From: Flavobacterium sp. UGB4466 | Lineage (GTDB): Bacteria > Bacteroidota > Bacteroidia > Flavobacteriales > Flavobacteriaceae | Length of the DNA stretch: 37,808 nucleotides | Direction of reading: 5' to 3' | NCBI RefSeq assembly: GCF_903469665.1 | Contig: NZ_CAGKLC010000045.1 | Coordinates: 1 to 37,808, forward strand | In this document: in pieces, positions 32,107 through 37,808 of the stretch | Layout: every line of letters begins with the position of its first letter | How positions within the stretch are numbered: position 1 is the first letter of the stretch | Program-made: the position numbers and the translations under genes | Notes under the pieces: generated by a model | Database searches by the model: none | Seen by the model: the letters and a program-made list of their open reading frames with translations, nothing else | Told to the model about the DNA's origin: nothing

Positions 32107-33051
32107 TTATTCTGGTTTCTTCTTGCTTAAAAAGGGGCTCGTGTTTAATCTCCAGATGGCGCCAATCTGGAAATTTCCAGAAGACAAGCTAATGTTGTTT
32201 TTGTTATTGTCGGAGAAAGCAGAGAATGTTGAATTGTTGAGATAGGACAGGCCGAGTGACCATCTTTCTTTGTTATAGCCTAAGGCAATTCTGGGAAAAA
32301 ATGTGGGGTAAATTTCGATCTTTTGTTTTCCGAAATCATTTATTCTTTCGGTGCCAACATTTGCACCTATGGTTACTGATCCGCTGGTAAACCATCTTTT
32401 ACTAATGGCCCAGGTGTACGCATAACCTCCGCTAATTCCAAATTGAAAATTGCGCAGTGAATTTTTAGATTTGTGTACAAAAGAGCTATCAGAGCCTATT
32501 TTCGAAAAATAAACTCCTCCGCCAAGCAGGAAGCTTCCGGCTGATTTTAATTGTCTTTCGTTTTGAACAAAGGCAGCTTTATAGGAGAATTTTTTGTTGT
32601 TAAAAACATATTGTCCAAAAGCGCCATATTGCTGGATTTTGAGATCAGGGTATAATTGTATGTTTTTGTCAGCATCATCCGCCGTATAGAAACCGTGGTA
32701 TTTTTGAATGAAAAGATCAATTATGAATTTTCTTCCGTAGTTATGAATCTGAAAATCGAGTGCTTTGGTTCTTCCTTTTTCTTTGTCTTTCAGGAAACTT
32801 AGTCCGTAACCGTAACTAAAATCGATTATGGTATTTTTTACAGAAACACCAAAACCTAAGCTCATGGGGGTATTGGGCATGAATCTTTTCATATCTCCTT
32901 CTGTTTCCTGTTGCAGTGAAATGAATTTCATCGATAAATAGGTTCTTACGGAAGCTTTATTTTCAAAAGGTTTGATATAAGTTGTGTCAGTCTGTGCAGT
33001 GCAGAAATACGGTAAAACAAAAATAAGCAGCAGCGAAAAATAAAATTTCAT
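32107..33051 (-). CDS. DUF4421-family outer-membrane-like protein
   Basis: The 314-residue protein has a Sec signal (about residues 1-19, ending ...CTAQ) and a succession of amphipathic strands: VRTYLSMKFISLQ, MSLGFGVSVKNTIIDFSYGYG, LDFQIHNYGRKFIIDLFIQKY, QYGAFGQYVFNNKKFSYKAAF and FGISGGYAYTWAIS. It resembles the DUF4421 family, predicted outer-membrane barrels of unknown function in Bacteroidota. The protein ends in a basic tail rather than an aromatic residue, which is atypical for a barrel. It is alone on the minus strand between the TPR gene and the tRNA pair. Confidence 0.8.
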   Translation of the reverse strand: MKFYFSLLLIFVLPYFCTAQTDTTYIKPFENKASVRTYLSMKFISLQQETEGDMKRFMPNTPMSLGFGVSVKNTIIDFSYGYGLSFLKDKEKGRTKALDFQIHNYGRKFIIDLFIQKYHGFYTADDADKNIQLYPDLKIQQYGAFGQYVFNNKKFSYKAAFVQNERQLKSAGSFLLGGGVYFSKIGSDSSFVHKSKNSLRNFQFGISGGYAYTWAISKRWFTSGSVTIGANVGTERINDFGKQKIEIYPTFFPRIALGYNKERWSLGLSYLNNSTFSAFSDNNKNNISLSSGNFQIGAIWRLNTSPFLSKKKPE

Positions 33052-33289
33052 TAGATTCTCGAAAAGTAGATGATTAAGGTTGTGCTTTGTTTAATTTGTT
33101 TTGGTCGTGTTGATCCGTTTATAGTTCAAAGGTATTTAAAACATTCGATCTTCTGTTAAGTTTTCTGACTTCAAATCTGGATTTATTGATTTCAAGGTTG
33201 TAATAGGGAGTGACTTTAAAGGATTGTAAATTTTGGGATTTAGTTTGCCACAATAGAGTCTGCTGTTTTAAGGTAAGGCTTAGAAATAA

Positions 33290-33321
33290 AAAAGGTCAAG
33301 TAAATGAATACTTGACCTTTT
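33290..33321 (-). terminator. Terminator of the tRNA-Lys pair
   Basis: A perfect 13-bp stem (AAAAGGTCAAGTA, 33290-33302, with 33309-33321) has a 6-nt loop. On the minus strand it is followed by a T-run and begins one base past the 3' end of the downstream tRNA. Confidence 0.88.
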
Positions 33322-33322
33322 G

Positions 33323-33395
33323 TGACCCGACTGGGGCTCGAACCCAGGACCCCATCATTAAAAGTGATGTGCTCTACCGACTGAGCTATCGAGTC
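33323..33395 (-). tRNA. tRNA-Lys (UUU)
   Basis: The minus strand folds as a 73-nt cloverleaf. The acceptor is GACTCGA with TCGGGTC (one T-G pair), discriminator A. The D arm includes GCTCAGTCGGTAGAGC, the anticodon stem-loop is CATCA-CTTTTAA-TGATG (anticodon TTT), and the T loop is GGTTCGAGC. CCA is not encoded. It differs from the neighbouring copy by one base in the D loop (GTCGG here, GTTGG there). Confidence 0.96.
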
Positions 33396-33433
33396 ATTGC
33401 TTTCAAGAAACTTGTATTGTGAATCACAGTTTG

Positions 33434-33506
33434 TGACCCGACTGGGGCTCGAACCCAGGACCCCATCATTAAAAGTGATGTGCTCTACCAACTGAGCTAT
33501 CGAGTC
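33434..33506 (-). tRNA. tRNA-Lys (UUU), second copy
   Basis: A 73-nt cloverleaf identical to the copy at 33323-33395 except for GTTGG in the D loop. It is first in the pair in transcription order, with a 38-bp spacer. CCA is not encoded. Confidence 0.96.
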
Positions 33507-33530
33507 ATATTCGTTTCTTGAACGCGGGTG

Positions 33531-33538
33531 CAAATATA
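33531..33538 (-). promoter_or_regulatory. Possible -7 box for the tRNA-Lys pair
   Basis: TATATTTG on the minus strand fits TAnnTTTG and lies about 25 bp before the first tRNA, a fitting distance. A -33 TTTG is not seen at 17-23 bp. Confidence 0.4.
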
Positions 33539-33930
33539 AGAAGTTATTTTGGATATATCCTACCTTCTTTGAAGTAAAATTTAATAAAGAATTAATGATC
33601 TGATAAAGAGGTTGTAAGAGAAGAAAGGTAAATGCTTTTTGACGTGTTTTTCTTTTTACTAACGATAATGACGTATAATTTAAACGATTTTTTGGAGAGG
33701 ATAAAAGGTTTTTAATCAGTGGCTAATATGAAGTTTTGTTCTTTTGTAAGGGAATAAATCTTAAAATTCAAATAAAACTAATACTGCGTTTTTATTTGAT
33801 TGTTACAGGACTTCCGCCGTTTAATTAAACAATTTTATACTTTTTAAGGTAATAGTATAGAGTGTTGTCTTTAAATCAGATGTAAAACCAATTTCTTTAT
33901 GTAAGAGAGAAATGGAAATACGTGATATGA
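33539..33930. other. Intergenic region upstream of tRNA pair
   Basis: These roughly 390 bp are AT-rich and contain no gene, repeat array or clear motif that I can support. They separate the tRNA promoter from the terminator of the TonB-receptor operon. Confidence 0.5.
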
Positions 33931-33964
33931 AAAAGCCTGCAAAATATCTATTTTGCAGGCTTTT
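33931..33964. terminator. Terminator of the TonB receptor-DUF4374 operon
   Basis: A perfect 15-bp stem (AAAAGCCTGCAAAAT, 33931-33945, with 33950-33964) has a 4-nt loop. T-runs follow on both strands. It lies 63 bp past the DUF4374 stop codon. Confidence 0.92.
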
Positions 33965-34027
33965 AGTTTTTGATGAGAGGGCAGTTTAATTCGTTTAACC
34001 TGTTTTAGGAACCTCAGCCGTAAAGCT

Positions 34028-35224
34028 TTATTTGTTTAATCTTGAGATCCAGTTTACATAATCTAATCCTTTAACTTCGATACCTTTAGTTAAGCTGCCG
34101 GAATTGATATCATAGGTGTAAACAAAATTTCCGTTTGCTTTAGATGATACTAAAATATAAGCTTTGCCATTTTCAACCAGAACAGGTGAAGCACTTACAT
34201 ATTGGCTTAAAGGTAAATTTAATTTTGTTTTAGTTTTGGAAACTACGTCAACAACATAATACTCAAATACGTCCGAAGCGTTGTAATCATCAAAAGTTAA
34301 AAGAACCTCTTTTTTCCCTAAACGAGTTATCCCTTTTCCGTTTCCTAAATCGTAAAGACCGTAGAATTCTTTGTTCCCATTGCTGCTGGTTGATAAATCA
34401 AAAAAGTAATCGGCATTAATTTCTGTTGAGCCGTTGCTTACTTTGAAAATAGCACTTGGTTTATCAGCAACTGATCCCCAGCGATCACCACAATCAGTAA
34501 TAATGTAAAGGTCATTATTGTATTTTATTGTACCTCCCATTAAAGTAGAAAATGTACCTAAAGCACCGGAACGGTTGTCCGTGTCAATTTTTAAATTGCT
34601 CATAGAAGGGTAATCTACAGAAGCCAGGTAGGCTACAGAAGTACTGGTCCATCCAGAATGGTATACTGTATAAGGCAAATATAGTTTGCCATTGTTTAAA
34701 ACACATCCTGAAAGGTAAATAGCTTTATCTGTAGCCTGTAATCCTGTAACTGTTAAAGTTCCTGATTTTGCTACCGATAAATCATCTGTATTAACAATGT
34801 TGTATGTAAGATCAGCATTTGGTGCAGATGTTGTTCCGTTCCATACAATAAGGGTGTTGTCATTTAACCAGTATGACCATAAAGCGTTACCGGCTAATGT
34901 TATTTCTTTTGACAAAGTCAATAAGTTTTTTTCAAATTTGTATTTAGAAAGTTTTCCGCTGGCTATTTTATAGTAAAATCCATTTTTGAATAATCTTCCG
35001 TTTCCGGTTATTTCTGCACCATTTCCATTAGCAGATGTAAAACCGGTGGCTAATGTTCCTGCTGTAAGCATATAATTTGCCGATGGATTATTTACGCCTC
35101 CTGAAAAAACAAATTCTTCTCCGGTTGTAGTTGCATCAGTTTCTTTTTTGTCATCATTGCTACAAGAAGAAAAACCTATCAATGCAATGCTTAATAGACC
35201 TAGAAATTTTAATTTAGTATTCAT
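34028..35224 (-). CDS. DUF4374-like lipoprotein, partner of the TonB receptor
   Basis: This 398-residue lipoprotein has a signal ending in a lipobox (FSSC, about Cys21) and an acidic SNDDKKETD tether, a pattern favouring surface export in Bacteroidota. The body is made of repeated beta-strand motifs (YKIASGKLSKYKFEKN, LWSYWLNDNTLIVWNG, YITDCGDRWGSVADKP-like DCGDRWGS, VLVENGKAYILVSSK), consistent with a beta-propeller of the DUF4374 type. It starts 34 bp after the TonB receptor ends, so they form one operon. A comparable pair, XusA/XusB of Bacteroides thetaiotaomicron, takes up ferric enterobactin (from memory). A ferric-siderophore or heme role here is inference. Confidence 0.8.
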   Translation of the reverse strand: MNTKLKFLGLLSIALIGFSSCSNDDKKETDATTTGEEFVFSGGVNNPSANYMLTAGTLATGFTSANGNGAEITGNGRLFKNGFYYKIASGKLSKYKFEKNLLTLSKEITLAGNALWSYWLNDNTLIVWNGTTSAPNADLTYNIVNTDDLSVAKSGTLTVTGLQATDKAIYLSGCVLNNGKLYLPYTVYHSGWTSTSVAYLASVDYPSMSNLKIDTDNRSGALGTFSTLMGGTIKYNNDLYIITDCGDRWGSVADKPSAIFKVSNGSTEINADYFFDLSTSSNGNKEFYGLYDLGNGKGITRLGKKEVLLTFDDYNASDVFEYYVVDVVSKTKTKLNLPLSQYVSASPVLVENGKAYILVSSKANGNFVYTYDINSGSLTKGIEVKGLDYVNWISRLNK

Positions 35225-35258
35225 TATTAGTTGTTTAAGTTAATTTTTATTTGATTTA

Positions 35259-37604
35259 TTATTTAATGAAATATCTTAGCTTTATATAGAAACCTCTTCC
35301 GGCTTTTTGTAACTTGTAATTATCATAGGCTTCTGTGTCAAAAATGTTTGTACAGTCTAATGCTATATTATAAGTTCCGTTTTTTAAGGAATAGCTTATG
35401 CTTGCATTCTGAATAAACTGGGTTGGGATTCTGCTTTTGCCAGCTTCGAAAGCTTTGCTTGGCCATGTTAGATAAAACCAGTGAATATATTGAGAGTACC
35501 AGTCAAATTGAATTTTGGTGTCTTTTCCTAGCCAGTTTTCTTTTCCATATCCCAGACTTCCGTTGGCAAAAAGCCAAGGTTGATTTGGTAGTCTGTCTAA
35601 ATAGGCAGAAGAGGCTTTGTCTTTATTTGTAGAATTATTATAACTTGCGTTAAATGAAGCGTTAAAGGTTTTGTAATTGTATTTTATATCAGTATCAATA
35701 CCTGTGATATCTACTTTGCCGACATTGTTGTAATTAGAGAAAATGCCTCCGGGTAGTAAAAGAATAAAATCCTGAGCCTTTCTTATAAAGCCATTTGCTT
35801 CAATTGCAATAGAGTGGTTGTCCTGTAATATGAATTTATAGTAAGCTCCAAGATTAAAATTATCGCTGCTTTCAGGTTTTAATTTGGGATTTGCCAGTAT
35901 GTTTATACCGTCACCTAATAATTCTTCAACTTCCGGAATCCTGTACGTGTGTTCGAAAGAAGCCTTAATACCACTGTTGTCATTGAATTTGTATCTCAAA
36001 GCAGTCCCATATCCAAAATAATTATTGGTAAGTTCTGATTCTTCTTTTTTGTAACCTGTAGAATTATAAAATACCGCTTCTCGGATATAGGTATGCAATC
36101 GATAATTTTTTACAAATACAGAGGTGCTTAATCGATTATTAAAGGCCTGATTTTCCCAACCCAATCCTGCAATTGATTTGTTTAATTTGTTAGGCACGTC
36201 TAAGGCATTCGATTCCTGATTGTTTAAATTATAATGATTTATTCCTTTTCGGGTACTGTTGCTTAAATTGTAATTGAAGCTGAATAGATTATTATCATTC
36301 AATTTATAGCCAAAGTTTGCCCGGACAATTGCAAATTTATTCTCGTACTTAAATATTTGAAATGATCCCTGCTCTCCAAAATTTGGATGAGTGTCAATTA
36401 CTTCGCCATTCCAGTCATACTTATTGATGGAGGTATCGATATTTGTGCTTTTGTCAATTGCATAAGAGGCATACAAATTAGCGCTTAACCCATTGATTAA
36501 AAAATGGTCTTTTCTGTATTTTATGCTTGGCAGAATAAAATCGCCTGAGGAATGTACTTTTCCAAAAACAATTTCCTGATCAGCACCAGTCTGACGTTCT
36601 TTATAGCGGTTGGCATATTGAAATCCGATAAGGAAAATATCTGCCCATTTTTTATTTCTAAAACCAGTTTCAACCTGTACCATAGTGGATTCAAAACCAT
36701 CATTAAATCTTCTGAAGTTGCGAGGAGTGCTTTCTCCAGATAGAGTGATATTTTTCATGATGTAATTGTTATCCGAAAAATTGTAAAAGCCATTTACGCC
36801 AATTGTAAATCCGCTTTTCGTGCTGGTGTATCTGCTTGATAAAGCGGTTCTGTGGGTGTTAAATGATCCGTAGCTGTAACTTGCATCCAGAAAAGTATTT
36901 ATATTTTGGTTGGTGACAATATTTACCGCACCTCCTAAAGCATCTGCTCCCAGAGAAACCGGGACTACACCTTTGTAGACTTCGATACGTTCGGCTAAGT
37001 TTATTGGTATATTGTTTAAAGACATGGTGCTTCCGAAGTTTTCCATCGGAATCCCGTCAATAAAAAACTTGATTTGTTTGCCGGATAATCCGTTTACAGA
37101 AAAGTTGAAATCACCTCCTAAACCACTTGTTTCTCTGATTCGAATTCCTGAAGTACGATTTAGAACCTGATTTAAATCTGCAGATGTATTGTAGAGTTTC
37201 TTAAGTTCAATAGCGTTCATGTTAAAAGCTTGTTCGCGTGCACGTTCTTCCTTCGATTTTCCGGTTACTTTGACCTCATCTAAAGAAGCGGTGTCTTCTT
37301 CAATAATTACATCGGTAAGCTTTTTGTTTGATTCGTCTATGTTGATCTTAATTTGTTTGGATTTAAAACCTACATAGCTTATTTGTAGTACATAATTTCC
37401 TGACTCCGCAGTAATTTCGTATTGACCGTATTCATTTGTTAATGCAGAATAAGGTGTTCCTTTTAATACTACCGAAACACCTTCGGCAGGTTTACCATTA
37501 TTTGCTAAAACGACACCGCTTAATACTACCTTGCCTTTTTGTGCGAAACCCTGAATTGAACAAATCATGATCAACAACAAGGTTGCAATTCTTTTTATCT
37601 GCAT
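35259..37604 (-). CDS. TonB-dependent outer-membrane receptor
   Basis: This 781-residue receptor has a Sec signal (about 1-22, ending ...GFAQ). A carboxypeptidase-regulatory-like domain follows (about 25-100: VVLSGVVLANNGKPAEGVSV, LTNEYGQYEITAESGNYVLQ). The plug is at about 130-235 (NQVLNRTSGIRIRE, IKFFIDGIPMENFGS, ERIEVYKGVVPVSLGADALG, GAVNIVT) and the rest is a 22-strand-type barrel. It imports a scarce ligand using TonB energy. The operon partner is a DUF4374 lipoprotein, pointing to iron-siderophore or heme uptake. No SusD-type partner or inner-membrane transporter adjoins it. A promoter and possible Fur-type dyad lie upstream. It is probably not BtuB, since no cobalamin gene adjoins it. 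Confidence 0.92.
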   Translation of the reverse strand: MQIKRIATLLLIMICSIQGFAQKGKVVLSGVVLANNGKPAEGVSVVLKGTPYSALTNEYGQYEITAESGNYVLQISYVGFKSKQIKINIDESNKKLTDVIIEEDTASLDEVKVTGKSKEERAREQAFNMNAIELKKLYNTSADLNQVLNRTSGIRIRETSGLGGDFNFSVNGLSGKQIKFFIDGIPMENFGSTMSLNNIPINLAERIEVYKGVVPVSLGADALGGAVNIVTNQNINTFLDASYSYGSFNTHRTALSSRYTSTKSGFTIGVNGFYNFSDNNYIMKNITLSGESTPRNFRRFNDGFESTMVQVETGFRNKKWADIFLIGFQYANRYKERQTGADQEIVFGKVHSSGDFILPSIKYRKDHFLINGLSANLYASYAIDKSTNIDTSINKYDWNGEVIDTHPNFGEQGSFQIFKYENKFAIVRANFGYKLNDNNLFSFNYNLSNSTRKGINHYNLNNQESNALDVPNKLNKSIAGLGWENQAFNNRLSTSVFVKNYRLHTYIREAVFYNSTGYKKEESELTNNYFGYGTALRYKFNDNSGIKASFEHTYRIPEVEELLGDGINILANPKLKPESSDNFNLGAYYKFILQDNHSIAIEANGFIRKAQDFILLLPGGIFSNYNNVGKVDITGIDTDIKYNYKTFNASFNASYNNSTNKDKASSAYLDRLPNQPWLFANGSLGYGKENWLGKDTKIQFDWYSQYIHWFYLTWPSKAFEAGKSRIPTQFIQNASISYSLKNGTYNIALDCTNIFDTEAYDNYKLQKAGRGFYIKLRYFIK

Positions 37605-37636
37605 TAGTTTGAATTATTTGGAATTAGATTTTGACG

Positions 37637-37668
37637 CAAAATTAATCCCAACAATTGTGTTTAGCAAA
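37637..37668 (-). promoter_or_regulatory. Promoter of the TonB receptor operon
   Basis: On the minus strand, TTTG (37668-37665) is followed after 20 bp by TAATTTTG (37644-37637). This fits the Bacteroidota consensus TTTG-N17-23-TAnnTTTG. The predicted start of transcription is about 25-30 bp before the ATG at 37604. Confidence 0.55.
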
Positions 37669-37691
37669 TTATTTTTAATTATTCTAAATAA
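37669..37691. promoter_or_regulatory. Candidate Fur-type operator next to the -33 box
   Basis: An imperfect 23-bp dyad has arms TTATTT (37669-37674) and AAATAA (37686-37691) and inner arms AAT/ATT around 37680. It directly abuts the -33 box of the receptor promoter, where a repressor would act. The AT-rich hexamer pattern resembles Fur-type sites; assignment is inference, and AT-rich dyads also arise by chance. Confidence 0.3.
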
Positions 37692-37808
37692 AAAAAAGAA
37701 TAACTAAAAAATAGGTGTTTTGTTTTGAAAAATTAAGTAAATCTTAAGATATAATTAATTTTAAATTAAAAAAATCTTAAAATTCGAAATGAGTCCAGAG
37801 AGTATTGA

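Noticed and set aside
33240..33533. 97-residue minus-strand ORF
   Set aside because: It runs through both tRNA-Lys genes; its duplicated segment is translated tRNA sequence.
35259..37604. BtuB cobalamin receptor
   Set aside because: Tempting given the B12 genes, but its operon partner is DUF4374-like and it is about 30 kb from the importer.

Overview
The window looks like chromosomal DNA of a Flavobacterium or close relative (Bacteroidota, Flavobacteriaceae). The evidence is AT-rich sequence, a secreted nuclease ending in a type IX secretion (T9SS) sorting domain, a TonB receptor with an N-terminal carboxypeptidase-like domain, DUF4374/DUF4421/CWC-type families, TAnnTTTG-like -7 promoter boxes, and a crt cluster headed by a MerR regulator.

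Layout. (1) 0-7.1 kb, cobalamin salvage. On the minus strand are a Cys-rich CWC-DUF5522 protein, cobU and a BluB-CobT fusion, followed by a REP-associated tyrosine transposase. On the plus strand is a BtuF/BtuC/BtuD-like ABC importer. (2) 7.1-9.1 kb: trmL, an rluE-type pseudouridine synthase, a small membrane protein and an NlpE-like lipoprotein. (3) 9.5-13.6 kb: a large T9SS-secreted endonuclease/exonuclease/phosphatase-fold protein and a MepB-family protein. (4) 13.6-17.3 kb, minus strand: PrcB-like lipoprotein, small secreted protein, ECF sigma factor, and a 598-residue protein with a cytoplasmic head, one inner-membrane helix, a long linker and a C-terminal outer-membrane barrel. This last protein matches the dual membrane-spanning anti-sigma (Dma) architecture. 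(5) 17.5-20.9 kb: rmuC, acyl-CoA thioesterase, VOC protein, YceI protein. (6) 20.9-30.3 kb, a light-response and carotenoid block: TIGR01777 epimerase divergent from TetR and UbiB-like kinase, then photolyase, SRPBCC protein, crtZ, crtB, crtI and a MerR regulator with the adenosylcobalamin-binding motifs of CarH/LitR photoreceptors. (7) 30.4-33.1 kb: Kir-type potassium channel, TPR protein, DUF4421 protein. (8) 33.3-33.5 kb: two tRNA-Lys(UUU) genes. (9) 34.0-37.6 kb: TonB receptor plus DUF4374 lipoprotein, with an AT-rich dyad next to the promoter that could be a Fur-type operator.

Two themes stand out. First, the cobalamin genes (lower-ligand synthesis and attachment, import) sit about 20 kb from a predicted cobalamin-dependent light sensor controlling carotenoids and photolyase. 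The window may therefore hold both cofactor supply and light switch, though a functional link is inference. Second, many intergenic regions are filled by short-period arrays (7 bp, once 8 bp) of different sequence. Four of them end within 0-8 bp of a start codon (bluB-cobT, cobU, btuD-like, trmL), and three have inverted copies at their two ends. One is a two-level repeat in which a 73-bp unit grows in steps of exactly 7 bp. These arrays are the least explained structure here.
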